The position numbers and the translations under genes were made by a program. From G963674685 sp964591275 (GTDB lineage: Bacteria > Lernaellota > Lernaellaia > JACKCT01), in NCBI GenBank assembly GCA_964591275.1, contig CAZQAE010000004.1, positions 1-64,000 of the forward strand: 64,000 nt of DNA, written 5' to 3'. The notes under the pieces were generated by a model. It was not told the origin of the DNA. It saw only the letters and a program-made list of their open reading frames with translations, and did not search any database. Shown here piece after piece: positions 17,637 to 25,552 of the stretch (position 1 is the first letter of the stretch; each line of letters opens with the position of its first letter).

Positions 17637-19124
17637 ATGAACGCTGGAAAATGGGCATACCCGACCGCAGCCGTTATCGTGATCGTCATCGGTGTCTTCC
17701 TGCGTTTTAATCAGCTTTCCTTAAAGCCCATGCATCACGACGAGGGCGTCAATCACCTGTTTGTCAATACTTTGGTGGAAAACGGCCTCTACCAATATAA
17801 TCCGGAAAATTATCACGGCCCCCTTCTCTACGAACTGGCATATTTTCCGTCCCGCCTCCTGGGTTTTAGTGAAGTAACATTGCGCGCCGTCCCCGCATTT
17901 TTGGGCAGCCTCGTGATCGTTCTCATCCTGGCTTTGCGGCGCTGGATCGGGAGACCGGGAGCTATTGCGGCGGCGGCTATCGTCGCCATGTCTCCGGCGG
18001 ACGTATTTTTTTCCAGGACTTTCATCCACGAGATCTACTTGGTTTTCACGCTGGCTCTTTTCTCCTGGTTTCTGCTGAGATTTTTATCGGACAGGCGAAC
18101 GCGGAATTGCGTCGGAGCGGCGTGCGCTTTGTCGCTGGCCTTTGCGACGAAGGAAACGACGGCGCTGACGGTCATCACCCTCGTCGCGGCCTATGGCGTC
18201 GCCGTGTTGCTTGGCCGCCGCGATCAGTCGCCGGATTTTGCTTTTTGGAAAACGACAACCCGGTGGCCGGTTGTGCTTTTGGACGCGTCGATGGCCGCGG
18301 CCATTTTGTGGATGATGCTCTATTCCACATTCACAACCAATCCGAAGGGCATCTTGGATTTCTTTCGCGCTTTCATGCCCTGGCTTAACACGGGCGTCGG
18401 CCAAACGGGGCATGAAAAAGACTTCACGTACTTCATGGCCCTTCTGTGGAAATACTACCAGCCCGCCGTGCTTCTGGCGTTGCCCGCGCTGATTGAGACC
18501 GTACGCCTGCGCAAGCCGGTTTCGATCTTTTTTGTTGCCTGGAGCCTTTTGCATCTCGCGGTCTATTCAATAATTCCCTACAAAACCCCCTGGTGCGTGG
18601 TCACCATAGCCTTTCCTTTGATCGTTGTGGCGGGTCTTGGCGCCGGCGCTGTTTTCGACTGGCTCAAAGGCCGGGTCGCATTTTCCGCCTTGGCGGCTCT
18701 GATAATGGCGGCTTCCCTGATCCCCCACGCAAGTTATTGTCTTGAATTGAATTTCAAACGCTACGACGACGATAGAAACAAAATCGTTTACGTGCAGACC
18801 ATGCGCAAATTCAAAGATATGTTTCCGAAAATCGCCGCCGCAGCCGCGCGGGACCAGGGCGCGGAGACCGAGATTATTCTCATCGATTCCAAGCACCCTA
18901 CCAATTTTTACTTGCGGGACTATACAAATACTCTCTACCATGCGGCGCCGCCGAAAGAGGCGATCCGGGCACCGGTGGTGATCGCCAGCGAGGCCTATGC
19001 CGATGCTGTCCGAATCTTGCTTGACGCCACGTACGTCGAACAGCGATACCCCGTATGGCCCGGGCAGGTGGTCGTGCTCTTTTTGCGCGAGGATGTGTGG
19101 AAAGGCTCGATCGAGGAGAATTAG
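17637..19124 (+). CDS. Agl23/TIGR03663-like multi-pass membrane protein
   Basis: A 495-residue protein with about ten TM helices in residues 8-370 and a C-terminal soluble domain. The first loop has MHHDEGVNHLF and the block YNPENYHGPLLYELAYFPSRLLG, which I recognise from the TIGR03663 'flippase activity-associated protein Agl23' family. This is a GT39-like group with acidic/His residues in loop 1 as in PMT mannosyltransferases. The likely role is handling of lipid-linked sugars at the membrane. The ATG at 17637 is chosen over a TTG at 17619, but neither has a strong ribosome site. It is separated from the MacB operon by an inverted-repeat element. Confidence 0.75.
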   Translation: MNAGKWAYPTAAVIVIVIGVFLRFNQLSLKPMHHDEGVNHLFVNTLVENGLYQYNPENYHGPLLYELAYFPSRLLGFSEVTLRAVPAFLGSLVIVLILALRRWIGRPGAIAAAAIVAMSPADVFFSRTFIHEIYLVFTLALFSWFLLRFLSDRRTRNCVGAACALSLAFATKETTALTVITLVAAYGVAVLLGRRDQSPDFAFWKTTTRWPVVLLDASMAAAILWMMLYSTFTTNPKGILDFFRAFMPWLNTGVGQTGHEKDFTYFMALLWKYYQPAVLLALPALIETVRLRKPVSIFFVAWSLLHLAVYSIIPYKTPWCVVTIAFPLIVVAGLGAGAVFDWLKGRVAFSALAALIMAASLIPHASYCLELNFKRYDDDRNKIVYVQTMRKFKDMFPKIAAAAARDQGAETEIILIDSKHPTNFYLRDYTNTLYHAAPPKEAIRAPVVIASEAYADAVRILLDATYVEQRYPVWPGQVVVLFLREDVWKGSIEEN

Positions 19125-19184
19125 CCAAAAAAGGCTCGGGAGTTGCGTTATTAAAGGAATGTTGGAGAAGCTTTAGGATGCGTG

Positions 19185-19257
19185 TGTAGGAGCGACATTC
19201 TTGTCGCGACTTGAACCGACAAATAAAAACGGTCGCGACAAGAATGTCGCTCCTACA
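19185..19257. repeat. 26-bp perfect inverted repeat (TGTAGGAGCGACATTCTTGTCGCGAC family)
   Basis: Arms 19185-19210 and 19232-19257 are perfect complements over 26 bp with a 21-nt spacer. The arm is a near copy of units at 12497-12546, so two head-to-head copies of one dispersed family built this palindrome. It lies between two plus-strand genes and could act as a terminator or attenuator for the upstream gene. Its location in non-coding DNA also argues against the open frame that runs through it from 19201. Confidence 0.85.
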
Positions 19258-19329
19258 TTTGGAAATGCACAAAAAGATTTTACAATTTCGACGATATGTT
19301 CAGATCGCATTAACAGGAGAGGAAATAAA

Positions 19330-21948
19330 TTGGTGAAAGAAAACAAGATCCATCAGCCGAAAATTGTCAAACACCGTAGCGGCCTGACGGCCTTGTTCGA
19401 AGAAAACCACGATTCGCCGGTCGTATCGATTCTCTTTTTCGTGAAGGTTGGCGCCGCTGATGAAACCCTGGCGCAAGCGGGGCTGGCGCACCTGCATGAG
19501 CATATGATCTTTAAGGGTACGCCGACGCGACCCGTGGGAAAAGTTGCCTCGGAGATTGAGGGCGCAGGCGGCGACATCAACGCTTACACGACTTTCGACC
19601 ACACCTGCTACTTTGTGAACATCGCCTCGCGTTACTGGCGCGTCGGCATGGATGTGCTTTCAGACGCCATTCAGAACGCCTCTTTCGACGAAAAAGAACT
19701 GGCCGGGGAAACGAAGGTGGTCCTGGAGGAAATGGCCCGATCCGAAGACATCCCGTCGCAGCGCGTGTCAAAGCATTTATTCGCCATGGCTTTCAACAAG
19801 CACCCCTATGGCCGACCCATCCTCGGCGAAAAAGAGGGGCTTCAAAAGATGGGGCGGAAAAATATCCTGGAATTTTCCCAGCGATATTATCAGCCGTCGA
19901 ACATGATCCTCGTCGTGGCGGGCGATTTCGATGCGAACGAAGCCGAAAAGCGCCTGGATGATCTTTTTGACAAGCGAAAGCCCGGTCCCATCCGGCGTCC
20001 GGCAAGGACTCTCGACAATCCACCGCGCCGTCCGCGCGTGAAGATCGAGTTCGGAGATGTGACCGAGACAACCATGGAAATGGCCTGGCGTGCCCCCTCC
20101 CTTATGGACCCGGACGCTACGTGCGGCGACGCGCTGTCATTCATTCTCGGCGAGGGGGAGACCTCGCGCATCAACCAGCGCATCCGGCGGCAAAAGAAAC
20201 TGGTGTACGGTGCCGGCAGCGGCAACATCACCCTTAGCGACGCGGGCCTTGTGACGGTTGGCGCCATCTGCGATCCGAAAAAAACCCTGCGTGCGATCAA
20301 GGCTCTGATCGGCGAAGTCGAAAGGCTCAGGCGGCGCCCGGCGACGGCTTTCGAGCTGGCGCGCGCGCGCGCAAATATCGCCGGCAGTTTTGTTTTTGAA
20401 CGGGAAACAGCCTCGGGCATCGCCCGCAAGTTGGGTTATTCCTACCTGCATTTCAAAAACCTCGATTACGACGAAGTGTATCTGCGTCGCCTGGCGGAAG
20501 TGTGCCCGGAAGATCTGCGGCGATTCGCCGAAAAGCACCTTAGTCCGCAAAGCGTGACCTTGAGCCTGATGTTGCCCAAAGCCTTCAAAAAGAGCATGAA
20601 AATAAGTGATGTCAAAAAAGCACTGCAAATTGACGATGAAAAATTTCCCGTGCCGAAGGCCGGGGCTAAAAAATCGCCAAAGGTCGCTGCCTTAACCGTG
20701 CATGCGGTCAGGGGCGCAAAGCGGCGATTGAAAATGATCACGCTCCAAAGCGGCGTGCGACTCATCGTGAAAGAGGCCGTGCAGGCGCCCATCGTTTCGA
20801 TCAAGGCGTGCATGCACGGCGGCAAGCGCTTGGAATCGGCATCCAAAGCGGGAATCTCACGACTGGCCGCATCGCTTTTCACCAAGGGAACGAAAAACTA
20901 CAACGCACGGGAATTCGCTGAGGCCGTCGAATCCCTGCCCGGGCAGATCAGCGGTTTTTCCGGCCGCAACAGCATCGGCTTTTCTGCGGAATTTCTTTCC
21001 GCGCAATTCGACACGGGAATGGATCTTATGGCTGAAGCCATGCTGACGCCGACCTTCCCGGATAAGGAATTCGAACTTCGTCGCCACGAACAACTCGCCG
21101 CGCTGGCGCGGATGGAAGATCACCTCGCCGGGCGCTGCCTTGAGCTATTTATGGAAACGCTTTTTCAAAAGCACCCGTGCGGGTTATCTCTGCTCGGCAC
21201 GCCGAAATCATTGCAGGCGATAAAGGCCAAAGATATTGCGACATTTCACAAGCGCGTATTGCAGCCAAAGGACCTGGTCATTGCCGTCGTCGGCGATGTT
21301 TCGGTCGAGCAGGCCGTCGCCATGGCCGAAAAGCACTTCGGCTCATTAAAGGCTAGGGCGAAACCGCTGCCGTCGCCCGCGTCGGAACCCGCGCCCGATT
21401 CACCCCGTCAAGCGATGTTAAAACGCAATAAGGAGCAGGCCCATCTGGTCGTGGGCTTCGCTGGAACGACTATCACCGGCAAGGATCGGCACGCGCTGGA
21501 AATTCTCAACGCGATCCTGTCCGGGCAGGGCGGTCGCCTTTTCATGGAACTGCGTGAACGCCGCCGTCTGGCCTACGCCGTGTCCAGCATTCATTATGAG
21601 GGGCCGGAAGTCGGCGCCTACGGCGCTTACATCGGCGCAACGCACGCCAATGTGGACGAAGCCAGGGCGGGGATATTGCGGGAGTTTGAAAAGGTGCGCG
21701 ATAAAATGGTGAACAAAAAGGAACTGGAGGACGCGAAGCGCTATCTCATCGGCAGCGCCGAGATCGACCTGGCGCATTTGTCCTATACCGCGCAGGCCAT
21801 GGCTTTGGACGAACTTTTGGGACTTTCGTTCAAGGAACCATTCAGAATCGCAAAGCGTATCTGCGACATAACGCCCCGCCGCCTTCGCGATGTCGCCCGC
21901 CGCTACCTGGACCCCGAGACGCGCGTCGAAGCGCTGATAACGAGGTAA
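19330..21948 (+). CDS. M16 family zinc metallopeptidase, two-domain
   Basis: A roughly 872-residue peptidase. The N-terminal half has the inverted zinc motif HLHEH (54-58) in GLAHLHEHMIFKGT and the downstream glutamate ligand in KVVLEEMARSED. The C-terminal half (from about residue 460) repeats the M16 fold but lacks HxxEH. It keeps the R..Y substrate block near ELRERRRLAYAVSSI. This active-plus-inactive layout is known for one-chain M16 enzymes and for PqqF/PqqL-like proteins that degrade peptides. No signal peptide is seen, so it is probably cytoplasmic. AGGAGAGG at 19315-19322 supports TTG 19330 or GTG 19333 as start, not the upstream frame within the repeat. Confidence 0.88.
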   Translation: MVKENKIHQPKIVKHRSGLTALFEENHDSPVVSILFFVKVGAADETLAQAGLAHLHEHMIFKGTPTRPVGKVASEIEGAGGDINAYTTFDHTCYFVNIASRYWRVGMDVLSDAIQNASFDEKELAGETKVVLEEMARSEDIPSQRVSKHLFAMAFNKHPYGRPILGEKEGLQKMGRKNILEFSQRYYQPSNMILVVAGDFDANEAEKRLDDLFDKRKPGPIRRPARTLDNPPRRPRVKIEFGDVTETTMEMAWRAPSLMDPDATCGDALSFILGEGETSRINQRIRRQKKLVYGAGSGNITLSDAGLVTVGAICDPKKTLRAIKALIGEVERLRRRPATAFELARARANIAGSFVFERETASGIARKLGYSYLHFKNLDYDEVYLRRLAEVCPEDLRRFAEKHLSPQSVTLSLMLPKAFKKSMKISDVKKALQIDDEKFPVPKAGAKKSPKVAALTVHAVRGAKRRLKMITLQSGVRLIVKEAVQAPIVSIKACMHGGKRLESASKAGISRLAASLFTKGTKNYNAREFAEAVESLPGQISGFSGRNSIGFSAEFLSAQFDTGMDLMAEAMLTPTFPDKEFELRRHEQLAALARMEDHLAGRCLELFMETLFQKHPCGLSLLGTPKSLQAIKAKDIATFHKRVLQPKDLVIAVVGDVSVEQAVAMAEKHFGSLKARAKPLPSPASEPAPDSPRQAMLKRNKEQAHLVVGFAGTTITGKDRHALEILNAILSGQGGRLFMELRERRRLAYAVSSIHYEGPEVGAYGAYIGATHANVDEARAGILREFEKVRDKMVNKKELEDAKRYLIGSAEIDLAHLSYTAQAMALDELLGLSFKEPFRIAKRICDITPRRLRDVARRYLDPETRVEALITR

Positions 21949-22163
21949 GTGATGAAGTATGAGGTATGAAGTGCTGCCGCGAAAAGCCCCGCATCGGGGC
22001 GTCAGTTTGTAGCCCGGTGCGCCTGCCCTGAGCGAAGTCGAAGGGCCAGCGCCGGGTCCATGTTCACCTCATCAAATCATACGAAGCCCGCGACCTGTTC
22101 GCCGTAGCCTTGGCGAAGGAGGAAGCGGGCTGATTCTAACTTCTAACTTTTGGCTTCTGAATT
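21949..22163. repeat. Mosaic of interspersed repeats after the M16 gene
   Basis: This gene-free stretch is built of short repeat modules. They are: a period-7 tandem (21949-21973, GTATGAGGTATGAAG type); a perfect 6-bp hairpin at 21986-22000 followed by GGCGTCAGTTTGTAG (inverted copy at 37224-37238); a CCCTGAGCGAAGTCGAAGGG-type block near 22026-22045 inside CCGG-rich arms; a nested hairpin AGCCCGC...TTCGCC...GGCGAA...GCGGGCT at 22085-22131; and a second period-7 tract (22133-22163, CTTCTAA units). No protein is encoded. Confidence 0.65.
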
Positions 22164-22164
22164 A

Positions 22165-22431
22165 TTAGAGCTTGAGTCGTCGCTGTTTGACAAAAGTGTC
22201 GATGACCAAGCGCGCGCGGCGCAGATTGCCCAATTTGAAGTGCTTCTTCTTGATGCCGTCGTAGTCGCCCTCTTTGGGCATCTCCCGGCGAACTTCCCGC
22301 TCCACGATGCCTATGCCTTTGAGGATATCTCGAAGGTGCCCCTCGGTCAGCTTTCGCAAAGAGGGGATGGTCACGGAAAAAAATCCATCGGCAATCGATT
22401 TCGCGCGTTCCTTTGGGCTTGAAATGGACAC
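22165..22431 (-). CDS. Small basic hypothetical protein
   Basis: An 88-residue, Lys/Arg-rich, mostly helical protein (KERAKSIADGF, RKLTEGHLRDILKGIGIVEREVRREMPKEG) ending QRRLKL. An AAAGGGGG run about 10 nt upstream of the ATG supports the start. The opposite-strand frame over the same bases is less protein-like. No family recognised. It stands alone, downstream of nothing obvious, convergent with the M16 gene. Confidence 0.45.
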   Translation of the reverse strand: MSISSPKERAKSIADGFFSVTIPSLRKLTEGHLRDILKGIGIVEREVRREMPKEGDYDGIKKKHFKLGNLRRARLVIDTFVKQRRLKL

Positions 22432-22605
22432 GGTCGCCCCCTTTTGGTCAATACAACAAACTCATCGTAAGAGGAAATCATTCGCCACGCAAGGCTATGC
22501 GTCGCATATGGGCCTTGAGGATGCCGCGTCAGACCTCCCGCGCCTACCGGCGCAGGAACGGCATGGCAGGATCGCGATACATCAGCGGTCAGTGCTGGGG
22601 ACTCT

Positions 22606-24003
22606 TTAGCAACCGCATCCGCCTTCATCATCATCGTCGTCATCGTCCGACGCCTGGTTTTGGTCGGAGTCGTCGTCGGTGCCGGCGTCATCATCAGAAG
22701 CATCGTCATCCACGTCATCGTTGGCCGCATCGTCATCAAGGTCGTCGTCCGCGTCATCGTCATCCGGCGGTGCGTCTCCGATCTCAAATTCATCAATAAC
22801 GATTCCGCTCGCGATCACGGATTGGAAGGCCAGGTAGTCGTCGGCAATATCCAGTTGGCAAAATCCGAAGTGCGAAAAATTGAAGTTGCCATCAAAAAAC
22901 TGGGTGTACTGATTCAAAACGGGTGCCTGGACAAAAGAAGGCAGCGCCCCACCGTTGCCCGTAGTAATATAATACACGCCGTCTTTGAAACTGCGTTCGT
23001 AGGCGTGCTGATGCCCGGCGAACACGATGGCAACGCCGAATTCCTCGGCAATCGTCGGGATGTATTGTCTGGCGACGCGCTGTCTTTCATCGCCGATTCC
23101 AACCAGGGACGACGAATAAGGCGGATGATGCATGAACATGAATTTCCAGCGAATATCCGGATTGTTGTTCGCGGCTTCCAGGTCCGCCCGCATCCATTGG
23201 CCCTGCACGGAATCCGGGTCGATATCGGTGTTCGTGTCGAGCACTGTATAATGCGCGTTGCAATAGTCAAAAGAATAATACAACTCATTGCCTGAACCCG
23301 ATGCCTCGCCCGGATTGGAAAAAAGCGCTGAGTACAGGTTCTCGCCGCGTACCTCCAATTCGTTGCGACGTTCGTGATTTCCAAATACAGGGTAAAAGGC
23401 AAATTCCGAGGATATGGGCGAAATGGTTTCAAAAATAATATCCCACAAAAGTGTGTCATAGCCGTCGTGGACGATATCGCCCACGTTTATGAAAAAATCG
23501 AAGGGGTATTGCTTCATCCTTTCAATAACAGCTTCATGGAAGCGATTGGGAACGCCCAGCGGATATAGAGGATCGGAGCGGCTGTCGCCGTAAACCACAA
23601 AGGCGAAAGGATTGCCCGCAGGCGGCGCGGTGGCGAACTCATGGTCGGGAGACTGCGCGGTGCCGAATTGCACCGAATAGTGATACAGCGCATCAGGCTC
23701 CAATCCCTCGATTCGCCCGCAATACGAATAGCGTCCGACCTGCTCATAAGCAGGATCGCCGAAATAAGTATACACACCCATCAGTGCGTCATAAGGTTCG
23801 CCGCTCACGGCTACCTGGCTTTCATAGTCGGCGCTCGGGCCATAATGGATCGTCGCCGGAAGATCAAATTCGGCATGAAAGCAGACATCGATAGATGATG
23901 TTGTGACGTTGGTTAGGAAAGGAGCGATGGCAAAATCATCCCCAAAAGCCGATGCCGGCGCAAAAATCAGGGCGATTGCCGCGATGAAGAAAGTGATACG
24001 CAT
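22606..24003 (-). CDS. Secreted purple-acid-phosphatase-like metallophosphoesterase with Asp-rich tail and GGCGC end
   Basis: A 465-residue exported enzyme. The signal peptide (1-19, ending ASAFG) is followed by an N-terminal fibronectin-like purple-acid-phosphatase domain (about 22-120) and a metallophosphoesterase domain with the metal-binding blocks GDSR, GDIVHDG, GNHE, MHHPPY and GHQHAYE. The last 55 residues are an acidic stretch (DDDDADDDLDDDAANDDV...) ending EGGCGC at the C-terminus. Expected reaction: hydrolysis of phosphomonoesters or diesters outside the cytoplasm. It is a class B member of the Asp-rich proteins, with a C-terminal Cys tag. The ATG has GAGGC upstream. Confidence 0.85.
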   Translation of the reverse strand: MRITFFIAAIALIFAPASAFGDDFAIAPFLTNVTTSSIDVCFHAEFDLPATIHYGPSADYESQVAVSGEPYDALMGVYTYFGDPAYEQVGRYSYCGRIEGLEPDALYHYSVQFGTAQSPDHEFATAPPAGNPFAFVVYGDSRSDPLYPLGVPNRFHEAVIERMKQYPFDFFINVGDIVHDGYDTLLWDIIFETISPISSEFAFYPVFGNHERRNELEVRGENLYSALFSNPGEASGSGNELYYSFDYCNAHYTVLDTNTDIDPDSVQGQWMRADLEAANNNPDIRWKFMFMHHPPYSSSLVGIGDERQRVARQYIPTIAEEFGVAIVFAGHQHAYERSFKDGVYYITTGNGGALPSFVQAPVLNQYTQFFDGNFNFSHFGFCQLDIADDYLAFQSVIASGIVIDEFEIGDAPPDDDDADDDLDDDAANDDVDDDASDDDAGTDDDSDQNQASDDDDDDDEGGCGC

Positions 24004-24102
24004 TCGATGCCTCGTGTTTTCAAGGATTATTCAAAATCCTTTCAGTTTCTATTTTATATCTCGTCCGCCCCTGCTGCTTAACGGTGCCTTAAAAGATTTC
24101 AT

Positions 24103-25101
24103 TCACCGGCCATCCGGCGCATCAAGCTCGATATCGGCGATCATGGCGAAGTGGTCGCTGGGGTCGCGCAGCGGGTCGCCGTAGCGGGTCATGTCCACTA
24201 CCCAGTACGAGCAATCCCAATTGCCGTTCGCTATGAAAATATGATCGATCCGATGTGAAGGATCGTACTGCCGCTCATCGTCCGGAGTCAGGCGGATATC
24301 GAAATCTTCGACCAGATCAAAGGAGTTTGTCAGCGCAAATCCCCCCGGCTCAATGCCTTCGGTCAGGATGTGGTAGGCCTCCCGGTCTGGCTTGGAGTTG
24401 AAATCGCCGGTTGTCACCATCGGCGCGTCTCCGGCGATCTCCTCAATTTTTTCCAAATAGAGGGGGGCGGCGTTTTCCTGAAATGGATTCGTGTTGTCGA
24501 AATGCGTGTTGAAAAAAAAGAACTGTTGCCTCGATTCATTATCGTACAGCTCGACCCAGATGACGAAACGCGGCATGAAGTTGCCGAAGCCGATCGAGAG
24601 GCGCTCGGGATGGGGACTGAGCCAGAAATTACCCTGATCGATAAGCTCGAAGCGGTCCCGCCTGTAAAAAATCGTTGAATCGGTGTTGACGGGGGTTCGT
24701 GCGACGTCATAGTCCGGGCATAAAGCCTGTAAATCCGTTACTTGCCAGTACCAGGGTTCCTGCATGCCGAAAAGATCGCTGCCGTGAAAATTAATAACCT
24801 CGGCCTCGGGCTCTCGGCGCAAGGGCCACGAGTCGTATTCGGCATCCGGGAAATCGAAGAGGATGTTCCAGGTCATAACGCGCAGGCTCATCGGCCCCGG
24901 CGGCGCGTCGTCGTCGATATCGTCGTTGACGTCGTCATCGTTATCATCATTGAGATCATCATCCATATCATCGTCGGCATCGTCATCGGTCGGCCCTGAA
25001 CTTTCCGAAGAATCGTCGTCGTCGTCGCCGCCGCAGGACATTGCGACGATGCCAAGGAAAAATAATGCCGCGATCACAATAAAAAAACCTGGAATTTTCA
25101 T
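24103..25101 (-). CDS. Lipoprotein endonuclease/exonuclease/phosphatase-family hydrolase
   Basis: A 332-residue lipoprotein. The signal peptide ends VAMSC and is followed by an acidic spacer (GGDDDDD, then about 35 Asp-rich residues). The catalytic domain has the EEP motifs: MTWNILFD opening, GMQEP (catalytic Glu), THFDN, TGDFNSKPD, and C-terminal HRIDHIFI and DPSDHFAMI (catalytic His). EEP enzymes cleave phosphodiester bonds in nucleic acids or lipids; the absence of nucleic-acid-binding extras leaves the substrate open. ATG 25101 is preferred over the upstream ATG at 25140 because GGAGG lies 5 nt before it. It is adjacent to the purple-acid-phosphatase gene on the same strand, so a shared phosphate-scavenging role is plausible but inferred. 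Confidence 0.85.
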   Translation of the reverse strand: MKIPGFFIVIAALFFLGIVAMSCGGDDDDDSSESSGPTDDDADDDMDDDLNDDNDDDVNDDIDDDAPPGPMSLRVMTWNILFDFPDAEYDSWPLRREPEAEVINFHGSDLFGMQEPWYWQVTDLQALCPDYDVARTPVNTDSTIFYRRDRFELIDQGNFWLSPHPERLSIGFGNFMPRFVIWVELYDNESRQQFFFFNTHFDNTNPFQENAAPLYLEKIEEIAGDAPMVTTGDFNSKPDREAYHILTEGIEPGGFALTNSFDLVEDFDIRLTPDDERQYDPSHRIDHIFIANGNWDCSYWVVDMTRYGDPLRDPSDHFAMIADIELDAPDGR

Positions 25102-25280
25102 GCATGCCTCCAAATTCGGAAAACGCCTAAACCCGAACAACTAATTCTAACATAAACGCAACATGGACGCACGCGAACACAAGTGCATAGGTTTTTATGC
25201 GGCAGTGCTGCGAAGGATCGCAACGACTCTCGGATTATTTATAAACGGTTATCTCCTGGGGAGTTTCCGGAGCGCCGAGC

Positions 25281-25552
25281 TTGACCGCAAACGACATTCG
25301 CATCGATTATAACCAACACGCGCTGGGCGCCATGCTAAACGCCCAAAATGTCCCGGAGGATTTGAGCAAACTGGCGCGCCAGCCTCAGCAGTGATGACCG
25401 CGAGGAATTTCTCGCGCAAGTCCGCACCTCCACGCATCGCCGCCACGCACTCGCCAGCAACGACTTCATCACGCGATTTAAAAAGGCCTGGGGAAAAGCC
25501 TGCGCCCAAAACCAGTGGGAAGAGATGGAAGGAATGTGCACATTTAATTGAG
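25281..25552 (+). pseudogene. Frameshifted remnant of an unrecognised gene
   Basis: From about 25281 one frame reads TANDIRIDYNQHALGAMLNA...EDLSKLA and stops at 25388. A shifted frame continues as LSSDDREEFLAQVRTSTHRRHALASNDFITRFKKAWGK...WEEMEG to a stop near 25552. The two halves join smoothly over the frameshift and have protein-like composition, so this looks like a decayed gene. It abuts the end of the Gabija-like module and may have been disrupted when that island arrived. Family not recognised. Confidence 0.35.

Noticed and set aside
19201..19329. Open frame upstream of the M16 gene giving a longer N-terminus
   Set aside because: It runs through the 26-bp inverted repeat and lies before the AGGAGAGG site; no family homology is expected there.
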